Shown: positions 1 to 10,276 of the stretch, piece by piece
Numbering within the stretch: position 1 is the stretch's first letter
How the letters are laid out: each line of letters starts with the position of its first letter
Assembly (NCBI RefSeq): GCF_014779715.1
Contig: NZ_JACXYU010000006.1
Coordinates: 186,001 to 250,000, forward strand
DNA: 64,000 bases
DNA from: Streptomyces chumphonensis
GTDB lineage: Bacteria > Actinomycetota > Actinomycetes > Streptomycetales > Streptomycetaceae
Direction of reading: 5' to 3'
The notes under the pieces: generated by a model
Seen by the model: the letters and a program-made list of their open reading frames with translations, nothing else
What the model was told of the DNA's origin: nothing
The model's database searches: none
Translations under genes and position numbers: made by a program

Positions 1-1050
1 GTTGATCGCGGCGGGGTCGCCGATCGGCTCGTCCAGGTGGTACGTCATCCGGGGCAGCAGCTCCAGGACGTCCGGAGCGATCTCGATCTCGTGCAGGTCG
101 ACGCCGAACCGCTCGGCGACCCGGCGCGCGTGGCGCAGGTCGTCGGGCATCGCCTCGAACCGGGCGTCCTCGGCGCGGAACCCGATCGTGTACGCCGAGA
201 TCCCGGGGCGGTCACGGGCCGCGAGGGCCGTCAGGTAGCTGGAGTCCAGGCCGCCGGAGAGGAACGTGGCCACGGGCACGTCGGAGAGCAGGTGCCGCCG
301 GGTCGACTCCTCGACGACGGCGGCGATGTCCGGCCGCTCCCCGCTCCGGGCCCGCTCCCGGCCCTCGGCGGCGACGTCCCGCAGGTTCCAGAACCGGCCG
401 CGCTGCACCCGCCCGTCGGGCCGGCACCGCAGCCAGCTGCCGGGCGGCAGCTTCTCCGCCTCCCGGAACGCGCACCGGGAGTCCGGCACCCAGTAGTAGA
501 GCAGGGAGGCGACCATCGCCCCGGGGTCCACCTCCAGCGACCGGCCGGTCCCGGCGGCGAGCGCCTTGAGCTCGGAGGCGAACGCCAGCCCCGTGCCGCG
601 CCGCAGCAGGAAGAGCGGCTTGATGCCGAGCTGGTCGCGGGCGAGTACCAGTTCACCCGTGCGCTCGTCGAAGACGCCGAAGGCGAACATGCCGCGCAGC
701 CGGGGCAGGCAGTCCGTGCCCCAGCGCCGCCAGGCCTCCAGCAGCACCTCGGTGTCCGAGGTGCCCCGGAAGCGCACCCCGGCGGACGTCAGCTCGGCGC
801 GCAGCTCCGGCGCGTTGTAGAGCTCTCCGTTGTAGGTCAGGGCGAGGCCGCCGGAGACCATCGGCTGCGCGCCGGTCCCGGACAGGTCGATGACGGCCAG
901 TCGGCGGTGTCCGAGGTGGACCTCGCCGTCGCCGAGGGCGTGGCCGTACCGGCCCGCCCCGTCCGGGCCCCGGTGGGCCAGTGTGTCCGTCAGCCGGTCG
1001 GTGACGGCCTTTCCGTCCGGCCACCGGTACGTGCCTGCGATACCGCACAT
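1..1050 (-). CDS. asnB: Asparagine synthase (glutamine-hydrolysing), N-terminal part, cut by window edge
   Basis: This is the first 350 codons of an asparagine synthase; the 3' end lies left of the window. The protein begins MCGIAG, so Cys2 is the Ntn-type glutaminase nucleophile. The glutaminase domain covers about residues 1-210 and includes RGPD and the YNGELYN motif. The synthetase domain begins with the PP-loop SGGLDSS (about residue 265), which binds ATP. The family transfers ammonia from glutamine to a carboxylate, usually aspartate. It is the last visible gene of the exopolysaccharide operon and starts 3 bases after the Wzz-like gene stop, with GGAGG upstream. In polysaccharide loci such enzymes are thought to amidate a sugar acid; that role is inference here. 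The family call is secure, the substrate is not. Confidence 0.93.
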   Translation of the reverse strand, partial: MCGIAGTYRWPDGKAVTDRLTDTLAHRGPDGAGRYGHALGDGEVHLGHRRLAVIDLSGTGAQPMVSGGLALTYNGELYNAPELRAELTSAGVRFRGTSDTEVLLEAWRRWGTDCLPRLRGMFAFGVFDERTGELVLARDQLGIKPLFLLRRGTGLAFASELKALAAGTGRSLEVDPGAMVASLLYYWVPDSRCAFREAEKLPPGSWLRCRPDGRVQRGRFWNLRDVAAEGRERARSGERPDIAAVVEESTRRHLLSDVPVATFLSGGLDSSYLTALAARDRPGISAYTIGFRAEDARFEAMPDDLRHARRVAERFGVDLHEIEIAPDVLELLPRMTYHLDEPIGDPAAIN

Positions 1051-1053
1051 GTC

Positions 1054-2571
1054 CTACCGCACCTCCTCGTCGCTGTCCGGAACGCGTGCCGCGCCCACCG
1101 CGAGCCGCTCTGGCCGCCGCGCTCTCCCGTTCGGCCGTGCGGTCCCCTCGTCCCGCCCGCGCGGCGCCGCCGGTGCCCCGTCCCACAGCGTGCCGTCGGT
1201 CCGGTCGCGCGGGTCGGGGTCGACCAGCACCACGCCGAGCACCGGGACGTCCTGCTCGGCGAGCTGCCGTGCCACGGTGTGCAGCCAGGCGGCGCTGCCG
1301 TGCCCGGCCCGCACGACGAGTACGGTCCGGGTGCCGAGGTGCCGCAGGTCGGTCCACGCCGTTCCGGGCGCCACCGATCCGACGCCGATCCGACGCTCGC
1401 GGGGCGCGGCGTCCGTGCCACCGTCGCCGCGGACGACGACCGGGTCCCCGGGCCCCGTTCGGCGCGAGGCGAGCTGCCGACCGGGCAGCCCGTCGACGAC
1501 GACCACCGGCTCCTCCTCGGCCAGGGCGCGGGCGAGGTCCAGGGCGAGCACGCCCGTGCCGCGCGCACAGCCCAGCTCCAGCAGCGAGACCGGCTCCGCC
1601 GAGCCGCGCAGCGTGCGGGCCAGGGTCGCGGTGAGCCGCGACCGTGCCGACCGGACGCGCCGGCGCCGCCACAGTCGCGGCGATCCGCCGGGCAGTTCGG
1701 CGACCACCGACGCGCCCAGGTGCGCCGCGATGTCCCGGCGCAGCACCGGACGGTCCCCGACCACGGTGCCGACGGCCGCGACCGAGAGCCCGAGGACGAG
1801 CCCGAGGACGAGCCCGATCGCGCCGTTGGTGGCCGCCGCCTTGGGCACGGAGTGCCGCAGGGCGCGCGGGGCGTCGACGATCTGCGTGCCGGAGACGAGC
1901 TCGGCCGTGCCGATGCGCGCCTCCGTGGCGCGCCGGCCGAACGCGCCGATCTCCGAGGTGAGCTCCGCCCGGCGGGCGAAGAGGGACTCCAGGTCCGCCG
2001 GGGCCGCGGCCCCGCTCTCCGCCGTGTCGTCCTCGATCTCCTCGTTGACCTCGGTCAGTTCGTCTCGCAGCCGGTCGCGCTGGGCGAGCAGGGCCTCGGC
2101 CTCGGCGTCCGCGCTCTCGCGGATCCGTCGGACGTGGTCCGCGACGAACGCGTCGGCCAGCGCCCGGGCGCGGGCCTCCGCCTCCTCCTCGGTGCCGCCG
2201 CTCACGGTGATCTGCAGGAGGTTGTTCGTCAGGCCGAGCCCCTCGTACTCCTCCATGAACTCCTCCGGTTTCCCGGGGGAACCGAGGGACCGCAGGGCCG
2301 CGTCGGCGATCCGCGTGGTGTGCAGCAGCGCCACGTCGGTGCGGATCAGCGTGCCGGGATCGTTCGGCTGGTCCGCCTCGTGTGCGACCAGCACCTTGGT
2401 GACCGCCGTCGGCGGCGGTGGCAGCAGGGCGGCCGCCGCCGCACCGGCGAGCAGCCCGAGCAGCGCCAGGCCGGACCACAGGCGGCGTCGTCTCCGCACC
2501 GCCACGACCAGGGTCTGGAGGTCCAGCAGCGGAGCGGTGGGGGCGGGGTCCGGCGTCGTACGTGTCGTCAC
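1054..2571 (-). CDS. Wzz-like polysaccharide chain-length/export protein with degenerate ATPase-like tail
   Basis: A 505-residue inner-membrane protein. It has an N-terminal membrane segment (about residues 28-50), a long Glu/Arg-rich extracytoplasmic coiled coil, and a second membrane segment around residues 240-265 rich in Gly, Leu and Val. This is the Wzz/chain-length-determinant layout. After the second segment comes a roughly 200-residue cytoplasmic part with a Rossmann-like pattern. A bacterial tyrosine autokinase would have a Walker A lysine here, but the sequence reads LGCARGTGVLAL with no GK(S/T), so catalytic activity is doubtful. No C-terminal tyrosine cluster is seen. The GTG start overlaps the stop of the upstream paralogue by four bases (GTGA). 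Probable role: regulating length or export of the polymer, paired with the preceding gene. Confidence 0.8.
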   Translation of the reverse strand: MTTRTTPDPAPTAPLLDLQTLVVAVRRRRRLWSGLALLGLLAGAAAAALLPPPPTAVTKVLVAHEADQPNDPGTLIRTDVALLHTTRIADAALRSLGSPGKPEEFMEEYEGLGLTNNLLQITVSGGTEEEAEARARALADAFVADHVRRIRESADAEAEALLAQRDRLRDELTEVNEEIEDDTAESGAAAPADLESLFARRAELTSEIGAFGRRATEARIGTAELVSGTQIVDAPRALRHSVPKAAATNGAIGLVLGLVLGLSVAAVGTVVGDRPVLRRDIAAHLGASVVAELPGGSPRLWRRRRVRSARSRLTATLARTLRGSAEPVSLLELGCARGTGVLALDLARALAEEEPVVVVDGLPGRQLASRRTGPGDPVVVRGDGGTDAAPRERRIGVGSVAPGTAWTDLRHLGTRTVLVVRAGHGSAAWLHTVARQLAEQDVPVLGVVLVDPDPRDRTDGTLWDGAPAAPRGRDEGTARPNGRARRPERLAVGAARVPDSDEEVR

Positions 2572-3995
2572 GTCGCGGCCCCCTTCGCGTCTTCGGCGAC
2601 CGGGCGACCGGGCGCGGCGGCGTCCCGGGTGTCGGCGGCGGAGCGCGCCGGTCGGGGGCGGACCGGTCCGGCGAGGACGACCCCCACGACCTCGTGCCCG
2701 GCGTCCGCGCACGCCTCGGCGACCCCGGCCAGCTCCTCGGTGGTCCGGCTGCCCGCGCTGAGCACGACCACGGCCCCGGACGCCTCGTCGCGGTCCGGTA
2801 CCCACGGCCGCGCGACCGAGACCTCCACCACGCGCAGCGCGGGGCGCCCGGTGCCCGGTGAGCCGGGGGGAGGAGCGTCGCCCGCCGTGGCGGCGAGGCG
2901 TCCGGCGGCGCTGCGGGCGACCGCGTCGCCCTCCGGGACGAGCACCAGGAGCGGCCGGCGGCCCGGCAGCCGGGCCTGGAGGCGGGCGTGCACCCGCCGG
3001 TAGCGCGCCTGTCTGCCGGTCTCGTCGCCGGAGGCCCGGGGCGTCGGTACGTCCCACCGGGTGTCGAGGCCCAGCAGTCGGCGGAGCCGGGCGCGCGGCC
3101 CGGGGTCGGCCGCCCGGGGCGCCTCCCCGTCCCGGGGCGCCGGGGCGTGCCGGAGGTCCTTCGGGTCCTCGGGGACGTCGACCGTGCCCAGGGGCGTCGT
3201 GCCCAGGGCGGCGGCGGTCTCCGGTTCGGTGCGCGGCCGACGGCTCATGCGGGCCGCGGTGAGCTGCCCGACGACCGCGGACAGGAAGAAGAGCAGGCCC
3301 CCGCCGACGACGAGTTGCGCCCGCGTGGGCGGTGCCTCGCCGTCCGGCCGGGCGGCCGGACCCATGACGACCAGGGCGGCCCGGTCCGCCACGGGGTCGG
3401 CCTCCTCCAACCGGTCACCGGCCTCCTGCAACGCGGTGCGCAGCTTCGTGAGTTCGGTGCGGGTCTGCACGCTCTCCACGCTCTGCCCGGGGTCGGTCGC
3501 CTCGGCCAGCTCGGTGATGCGCCGGCTGGTGCGCACCACCAGCTGCCGCAGCGACTCGGGCCGCTCCGCCTCGGCGGTGCCGTCGCCCGCCAGCCCCGCG
3601 GCGAAGGCGACGTACTGCCGGGCCGCCTGGTCGGAGAGCCGCTGGGCGCGTTCCGGTGTGTCGGCCGTGCCCGAGATCTCGATGATGTTGCCGTCGGCGG
3701 CCCCGGCGCTGACGTCCTCCCGCAGCTCCCGGCCGTCGACTCCGGGCCAGTCGAGTGCGGCGGCCACCTGGTCGACGACCACCGAACTGTCGGCGATCGC
3801 CGCCTGGGTCAGCAGCTCCCGCTCCTCCCACGCACCCGGCAGGACCACCGACGCCGTGGCGGTGTAGCGCGGCGGGAAGAGCACGGAGGCGCCGTAGCCG
3901 ACGAGCGCCCCCACCAGGGTGAGGAGGGCGAGCAGGCGCCGCCGCCGGTATATCAACCGCCCGACCGTGGCCAGGCGTATCGTGTCCTCGCTCAA
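2568..3995 (-). CDS. Wzz-like polysaccharide chain-length protein (first of tandem pair)
   Basis: A 475-residue protein with the Wzz layout. A membrane segment lies near residues 18-38, followed by the short hydrophobic FPPRYTATASVVLPG stretch, a periplasmic-type coiled coil, and a second membrane segment after ARAQLVVGGGL. A basic, Pro-rich linker leads to a C-terminal nucleotide-binding-like fold (PLLVLVPEGD) that lacks a Walker A lysine. The start is taken as TTG at 3995, whose last three bases form part of the TGA stop of the upstream glycosyltransferase (TTGA overlap); no ATG or GTG fits as well. Together with the next gene it makes a tandem of two non-identical chain-length proteins, both with a degenerate ATPase-like domain. 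Membrane role is clear; the precise function is inferred from the locus. Confidence 0.8.
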   Translation of the reverse strand: MSEDTIRLATVGRLIYRRRRLLALLTLVGALVGYGASVLFPPRYTATASVVLPGAWEERELLTQAAIADSSVVVDQVAAALDWPGVDGRELREDVSAGAADGNIIEISGTADTPERAQRLSDQAARQYVAFAAGLAGDGTAEAERPESLRQLVVRTSRRITELAEATDPGQSVESVQTRTELTKLRTALQEAGDRLEEADPVADRAALVVMGPAARPDGEAPPTRAQLVVGGGLLFFLSAVVGQLTAARMSRRPRTEPETAAALGTTPLGTVDVPEDPKDLRHAPAPRDGEAPRAADPGPRARLRRLLGLDTRWDVPTPRASGDETGRQARYRRVHARLQARLPGRRPLLVLVPEGDAVARSAAGRLAATAGDAPPPGSPGTGRPALRVVEVSVARPWVPDRDEASGAVVVLSAGSRTTEELAGVAEACADAGHEVVGVVLAGPVRPRPARSAADTRDAAAPGRPVAEDAKGAAT

Positions 3996-5246
3996 CGACG
4001 CGGCCTCTTCCCCGAGCGTCCCGGGGCGCCGGCCGGCACCGGGGAGCGGTCCCGGCAGGCGGCGGCGTAGGCGGCGAGCAGCGCCGCCTGGGAGTTGCGC
4101 CAGGAGAGCGGGCCGTTGATCCGCTCCTGGCCGATCGTGCCCATCCGCGCCCGCAGTTCCGGGTCGTCCATCAGCCGTGCGATCAGCCCGGCGAACGCGG
4201 TCTCGTCGTTGGCGGGGGCGTAGAGGGCGGCGTCCGCGGCCGAGACCCGCGCCTCCCGGAGGTCGAACGAGACGACCGGCCGGCCCATCACCATGTACTC
4301 CAGGACCTTGTTCATGGTCGACACGTCGTTGAGCGGGTTGTGCGGATCGGGGGAGAGGCACACGTCGGCGGTGGACAGGTAGCGCACCAGGTCCGCGTCC
4401 GGTACGCGTCCGGTGAACTGCACGTGGTCCGTCAGCCCGAGGTGCCGGGAGAGCTCGACCATCGCGTCGAAGGTGTCGCCCGCGCCGACGAACACCGCGT
4501 GCCAGTCGGTCCGTCCGAGCTCGTCGCGCAGCCTCGCGAGGGCCCGCAGGGCGTAGTCGACCCCGTCCTGGGGTCCCATGACGCCGAGGTAGCACAGCAG
4601 GTGGGGCTTGCCGCGCTTGAGCGCGGGCTCCGGTGGTACGGGGTGGAAGCGGTCGACGTCGGGGGCGCTGCGCACCACGAAGACGTCCTCCGCCCGACGT
4701 CCGCCCCGCCGCACCGCGACGTCGCGGTAGCTCTCGTTCGTGGCGAGCACCACGTCGGCGGCCCGGTACGTCAGCCGCTCCAGCGCGCACACGGCGCGGT
4801 AGAGCACGTCCTGCCCCCGGTCGAACCGGGACAGGTACAGCTCCGGTACCAGGTCGTGCTGGTCGAAGACGAACCGCGCTCCGCGCCGCTTGAGCCACAG
4901 GGCGGGCAGGAACAGCAGGTCGGGGGGGTTGCAGGCGTGGACCACGTCGACGGGGCCGACCTTCCGCGCCAGCCGCACGGTGTGCCACAGCGCCGATCCG
5001 TACTCGCGCAGATATCCGGCGGGACCCCCGGTGGCCGCGCGCAGCGGGTAGCGGTGGATCCGCACCCCGTCGATCTCCGCCTCCGGTTCGGTGTCCCGTT
5101 TGCTCCCCTGCGGACAGATGACGTCCACCGTCCAGCCCGCGTCGCGCAGCGTCGTGCACTCCTGCCACACCCGCCGGTCGAACGGCACCGACAGGTTCTC
5201 CACCAGGACCAGCGCGCGCCGGCCGCGCCGGTCACCACTGGTCGCG

Positions 5247-5257
<11 letters not shown>
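3992..5257 (-). CDS. Glycosyltransferase family 4 (GT-B fold)
   Basis: A retaining-type GT-B glycosyltransferase of 421 residues. The N-terminal acceptor domain carries the VENLSVPFDRRVWQE stretch typical of actinobacterial GT4 enzymes. The C-terminal donor domain has the EYMVMGRPVVSFD region, where many GT4 members carry an EX7E-like element. It should add a sugar from an NDP- or GDP-sugar to the lipid-linked intermediate at the cytoplasmic face. The start is uncertain. TTG at 5257 overlaps the preceding dehydrogenase by 11 bases; an in-frame GTG lies about 18 codons inside. The neighbours (sugar dehydrogenase, initiating sugar transferase, Wzz pair) place it in exopolysaccharide repeat-unit assembly. 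Confidence 0.88.
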
Positions 5258-6563
<1,306 letters not shown>

Positions 6564-6636
6564 GACCTGTTCCTCCCCACAGGCAGGCCCTCTCGGCCTG
6601 CGATCGGCGCACGGGCCGCACGACGACGGCCGCGCA

Positions 6637-8115
6637 TCAGTAGGCCCCCTGCCCGTGGACGACCGCCCGGAGCGTCTTCCACAAGATCACCGTGTCCAGG
6701 GCGAGCGACCAGTCCTCCACGTACCGCAGGTCCAGCCGGACCGTCTCCTCCCAGGAGAGGTCGCTGCGTCCGCTGATCTGCCACAGGCCGGTGAGCCCCG
6801 GCTTGACCAGCAACCGCCGCCGGATGTCCGGGTTGTACGCGGCGGACTCCTCCGGCAGCGGGGGCCGGGGGCCGACGAGCGACATCGACCCGGTGAGCAC
6901 GTTGAGGAGCTGGGGCAGCTCGTCGATGGAGTACCGGCGCAGCACACTTCCCACCCGTGTCACCCGGGGATCCCGGCGGAGCTTGAACAGCAGCCCCGCG
7001 CCCTCGTTGCGGTCGGCCAACTCCGCCCGGGCCCGGTCCGCTCCGGCCACCATGGTGCGGAACTTGAGCATGGTGAACTCGCGGCCGTCCTTGCCGACCC
7101 TGCGCTGGCGGTAGAACGCCCCGCCCCGGCTGTCCGCCAGCACGAGCAGGGCGACGCCCAGCATCAGCGGGGCGAACAGCAGCAGCAGGACCGCCGCGCC
7201 CACCCGGTCGACGACTCCCTTGACCGCCCGGCGCCCGCCGGTGAAGGTCGGCATGCTGACCCGCAGGAGCGGGATCCCGAGCACCGCGTCGACGTGTAGC
7301 CGGGGTCCGGCCACCTCCATCAGGACGGGGGCCACGATCATCTCGGCGTCGCTGCCCTCGAGGTTCCACGCCAGCCGTTGCAGCCGGTCGGGGGACCAGT
7401 GCGGGTCCGGGGTGACCGCGACGACCCGGTAGCCGTCGCGGCGGACGTGGTTCGCCACCTCCGACAGCCGGCCCACGACCGGTACGCCGTCCAGGTGGTC
7501 ACCGCCGGGCCCGAGGCCGTCCGGTGTGCACACCGCGTCCACCCGCCAGCCCAGGTGCGGGAACTTGCGGGTGCGGGTGATGAGGTCGTGCACGGTGGCC
7601 GGGCTCCCGGCCGCGAGCACCGGACGCAGGCACCGGTCCTCGTTGCGCTGCTTGTGCAGCCACAGGCGCAGCAGATAGCGCGCCGTCATGGTGACGAGCG
7701 CGGTCGCGGGGATCGCGACGAAGATCCAGAGTTTGATGTTGCGCGAGGTCAGGGCGATTCCGGCGAGTGCGAGGACGACGGTCGCCGTGAACAGCGCGCG
7801 TCCCAGACGGCGGAATTCCTCAGCCCCCTGGCCGAGAACCGCCGGAGCCCACGCCCGGGTCACCGCCAGCGTTCCCAGTACCAGCAGTTCGGTGGCGAAA
7901 GCGAGAATGCCCCACTTCTCGTGCCAGTCGGCCGCGTCCCGGGCCCCGAAGAAATTGCCGATCGCCGCCACCACACAGGCGGTGGCCACCGTGTCGGCGC
8001 CGATGACGTAGCGCCGGTACCGCTGCTCCCAGTCGATCGTGGGTCTGCTGATCGTCCCGCTCGCCAGACGCCCGTGCGCCGGCGGAGACGGGCTGACTAA
8101 TCCCGCTTGCCGCAC
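6637..8115 (-). CDS. Polyprenyl-phosphate sugar phosphotransferase (initiating exopolysaccharide enzyme)
   Basis: A WbaP/WcaJ-type membrane enzyme that transfers a sugar-1-phosphate to undecaprenyl phosphate, starting the repeat unit. The N-terminal half has about four membrane segments, then a CoA-binding-like soluble domain, then a further membrane helix (AAVLLLLFAPLMLGVALLVL). The C-terminal catalytic domain carries FYRQRRVGKDGREF, the KFRTM motif, RSIDELPQLLNV-like and GPRPPLP signatures, and KPGLTGLWQISGRSD. The start is chosen as GTG at 8115 (492 residues), which is preceded by a run of six Gs at ribosome-site distance. The frame stays open to an ATG at 8265, but the extra 50 residues are basic and low-complexity. 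It is first in the polysaccharide operon, with its promoter expected in the open region upstream. Confidence 0.88.
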   Translation of the reverse strand: MRQAGLVSPSPPAHGRLASGTISRPTIDWEQRYRRYVIGADTVATACVVAAIGNFFGARDAADWHEKWGILAFATELLVLGTLAVTRAWAPAVLGQGAEEFRRLGRALFTATVVLALAGIALTSRNIKLWIFVAIPATALVTMTARYLLRLWLHKQRNEDRCLRPVLAAGSPATVHDLITRTRKFPHLGWRVDAVCTPDGLGPGGDHLDGVPVVGRLSEVANHVRRDGYRVVAVTPDPHWSPDRLQRLAWNLEGSDAEMIVAPVLMEVAGPRLHVDAVLGIPLLRVSMPTFTGGRRAVKGVVDRVGAAVLLLLFAPLMLGVALLVLADSRGGAFYRQRRVGKDGREFTMLKFRTMVAGADRARAELADRNEGAGLLFKLRRDPRVTRVGSVLRRYSIDELPQLLNVLTGSMSLVGPRPPLPEESAAYNPDIRRRLLVKPGLTGLWQISGRSDLSWEETVRLDLRYVEDWSLALDTVILWKTLRAVVHGQGAY

Positions 8116-8656
8116 AGAACCCCCCAGGTTCGACGTGCTCGCCCAACACCGTTCCTCCCGATGGGAGGCCCCCGTCCTCCTGCCCCTCCTCACGGCAGGC
8201 GGCTTCCCGCCTCCGTGCATGTTCCGACCGGGCCCGACCGACGCACCACGACCGCGTGCGGCCATGGCGGTTCCACGTGCCCCGCCTGTTGTCCGAGAGC
8301 CACGGGTACGCGAATCCCCGGTGCTCCCCGCACCAGGGGCTTCCTCCCGGGCCCCGGGAATCGACCACCCCCAAGCCCGGCACCGGGACGCGACTGCTCG
8401 CCGTCCACGCCGGACCTAAAGATCATGACGTTCGCCCCAGTCCTGAACGGCTGAAGCACGCGTCAATCTAGACCATTGGCAGTTGGTATGAAGAGAGGAT
8501 GTGTGAAATTCGTGCCGGAGATTTGGGGTTGGTTCACCTGTTCGGTGAACACCGCCTGAAACGTCGGCACCACGACACGCTCCAGTCACCCTTCTCGCAG
8601 GTCCGGGCGTGCTGTTTCCCCGGTGCCGGGGCGGCGCGCTGGTGAACTCCGTCCTG
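8116..8656. other. Intergenic region upstream of the exopolysaccharide operon, with inverted repeat
   Basis: About 540 bases without a convincing gene. The stretch 8460-8560 is clearly less GC-rich than its surroundings and is the likely promoter zone for the leftward operon; on the minus strand a TTGACG-like box reads at about 8461-8466. A perfect 7-base inverted repeat, GTTCACC-TGTTC-GGTGAAC (8532-8550), could be an operator or a leader hairpin. Several short open frames here show no family features. Confidence 0.5.
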
Positions 8657-9388
8657 TCAGGCGGACTCCCACATCCGGGCGAGCGCCGAGGTGGTGAGGA
8701 CGCGGCCCGGGTGTCCCTCGGCCACGAGACGCCCCTCGCGCAGCAGCAGGCAGTGGTCGGCCGCGCGTGCGGCGTGGAGGTCGTGCGTGGCCTGGACCAC
8801 GGTCACGCCGTCGTTGACGAGCTCCCCGAGCAGGACCCCGATCCGTTCACCGGCCTCCGGGTCCAGCCCGGTGGTCGGCTCGTCCAGGAGGAGGAGGTCG
8901 GACTCCTGCGCCAGGCCCTGGGCGATCAGCGCGCGTTGACGCTGCCCGCCGGACAGCTCGCCGAGCTGGCGCGAGCCGAGGTGGGCTATGCCGAGTCGGT
9001 CGAGGGCGCTGTCCACCATCGCCCGGTCGCGCTTCGTCAGCCGGCGCCACGGGCCGCGCACGCCCCACCGCCCCATCGCCACGGCCTGTCGCACGGTGAG
9101 CGGCAGGGCGTCCGCGACGCCTCCGCGCTGGGGGACGAACGCGGGCCGGCGGTCTCCGTGGGTGAGGACCTCTCCTGATGTCGGACGGATCACACCGGCC
9201 AGGACTCCGAGGAGTGTGGACTTCCCGCTGCCGTTCGGGCCGATGAGGGCCGTGGTGGTCAACCTGTCGAAGCGGGCGTCGAGTTCGCGGATCACGGGGC
9301 GGCCGGGGTAGCCGGCGCACAGGGCGGTCAGGCGTAGGTGCGGCGTCCGCTGCGCGGGTGGGGAGGGGGCATCGGGCTTGATGAACAT
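8657..9388 (-). CDS. aztA: Zinc ABC transporter ATP-binding protein (AztA/ZnuC type)
   Basis: ATPase subunit of a metal (Zn/Mn) ABC importer, 243 residues, acting at the inner membrane face with the divergent permease AztB. Motifs in order: Walker A GPNGSGKST, Q-loop PQRGG, signature LSGGQRQR, Walker B LLLLDEP, and the H-loop at QATHD. A metal-import ATPase fits the neighbours rather than any motif of its own. The ATG at 9388 is chosen because a near-consensus TACAAT (-10) ends 7 bases upstream on this strand, giving a leaderless transcript. The ATG at 9397 would lie above the predicted transcription start. The start codon overlaps a Zur-like palindrome. Separated from aztB by only 23 bases. 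Confidence 0.92.
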   Translation of the reverse strand: MFIKPDAPSPPAQRTPHLRLTALCAGYPGRPVIRELDARFDRLTTTALIGPNGSGKSTLLGVLAGVIRPTSGEVLTHGDRRPAFVPQRGGVADALPLTVRQAVAMGRWGVRGPWRRLTKRDRAMVDSALDRLGIAHLGSRQLGELSGGQRQRALIAQGLAQESDLLLLDEPTTGLDPEAGERIGVLLGELVNDGVTVVQATHDLHAARAADHCLLLREGRLVAEGHPGRVLTTSALARMWESA

Positions 9389-9411
9389 GATTGTCATTGT
9401 AGTGTTCTCGT
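9378..9411. promoter_or_regulatory. Compact divergent promoter with Zur-like palindrome for the zinc locus
   Basis: Between the aztA start (9388) and aztB start (9412) lie only 23 bases. The palindrome TGAACATGATTGTCA (9382-9396) has TGA/TCA ends and a pairing centre and resembles actinobacterial Zur boxes, which repress zinc uptake genes when zinc is plentiful. For aztB: -35 TTGATG at 9378-9383, 16 bases, -10 TAGTGT at 9400-9405, ATG six bases later. For aztA on the minus strand: -10 TACAAT at 9401-9396, ATG seven bases later. Both transcripts would be leaderless and one bound regulator would block both. Motifs are seen; Zur binding is inferred. Confidence 0.6.
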
Positions 9412-10275
9412 ATGGAGTGGTTGACGGCCCCGTTCGAGGCGGCCTTCGTGCAGCGGGCCCTGTGGGGCGGTGTTCTGGTGTCGGCGATCTGCGCGCTCGC
9501 AGGGACCTGGGTGGTGCTGCGCGGCATGGCCTTCCTCGGCGACGCGATGTCCCACGGCCTGCTGCCGGGCGTCGCGCTGGCCGCACTGCTCGGCGGCGAC
9601 CTGCTGGTGGGCGCCGCCGTGAGCGCGGCCGTCATGACCGCCGGGGTCAGCGCGCTGGGGCGGACCCCGAGGCTGTCCCAGGACACCGGGATCGGCCTGC
9701 TGTTCGTCGGGATGCTGTCCCTCGGGGTGATCATCGTCTCGCGCTCCCCGTCGTTCGCGGTGGACCTGACCGGCTTCCTGTTCGGTGACGTCCTCGCCGT
9801 CCGGGAGCAGGACCTGCTGCTCCTGGCAGCGGCCCTGGTGGCGGCGCTCGTGGTCGCCCTTCTCGGCCACCGGGCCTTCCTCGCCCTGGCCTTCGACCCG
9901 CGCAAGGCCCACACCCTCGGCCTGCGGCCGCGTCTCGCCCACGCCCTGCTGCTGGGCCTGCTGGGTCTCGCGATCGTCACCTCGTTCCACATCGTGGGAA
10001 CGCTGCTCGTACTCGGACTGCTCATCGCCCCACCTGCGGCGGCACTGCCGTGGGCGCGGAACGTCCGTGACGTCATGGGGCTCGCGGCCCTCCTGGGTGC
10101 CACCGCCACGTTCGGTGGACTCCTGTTGTCCTGGCACCTGGGCACCGCCGCCGGCGCGACCGTCTCGGCGCTCGCGGTGAGCTTCTTCTTCCTCTCCCAC
10201 CTGGCCTCTGGCCTCCGGCGCCGTTTCCGGCGCCCGGCCGACGCCCTCACCCCCGCCACCACGGAGAAAGCCTGA
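9412..10275 (+). CDS. aztB: Zinc ABC transporter permease (AztB/ZnuB type, ABC-3 family)
   Basis: A 287-residue polytopic permease of the ABC-3 (metal) family with about eight hydrophobic helices. The N-terminal helix region ALAGTWVVLRGMAFLGDAMSHGLLPGVA and the later LLVLGLLIAPPAAALPWARN stretch are characteristic of ZnuB/AztB proteins. It forms the channel with AztA and receives zinc from AztC. The ATG lies six bases below a TAGTGT -10 box, so the transcript is probably leaderless. The next gene follows after one base, so the four rightward genes look co-transcribed up to at least aztC. Confidence 0.92.
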   Translation: MEWLTAPFEAAFVQRALWGGVLVSAICALAGTWVVLRGMAFLGDAMSHGLLPGVALAALLGGDLLVGAAVSAAVMTAGVSALGRTPRLSQDTGIGLLFVGMLSLGVIIVSRSPSFAVDLTGFLFGDVLAVREQDLLLLAAALVAALVVALLGHRAFLALAFDPRKAHTLGLRPRLAHALLLGLLGLAIVTSFHIVGTLLVLGLLIAPPAAALPWARNVRDVMGLAALLGATATFGGLLLSWHLGTAAGATVSALAVSFFFLSHLASGLRRRFRRPADALTPATTEKA

Positions 10276-10276
10276 C

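Noticed and set aside
37..3003. A nearly 1000-codon open frame on the plus strand opposite the polysaccharide genes.
   Set aside because: It is the antisense shadow of high-GC genes; composition is Arg/Gly/Pro/Val-rich with no family motif, and the minus strand carries well-defined genes throughout.
8266..8459. Several short open frames upstream of the sugar transferase.
   Set aside because: No ribosome sites or conserved features; they overlap each other on both strands in typical high-GC fashion.
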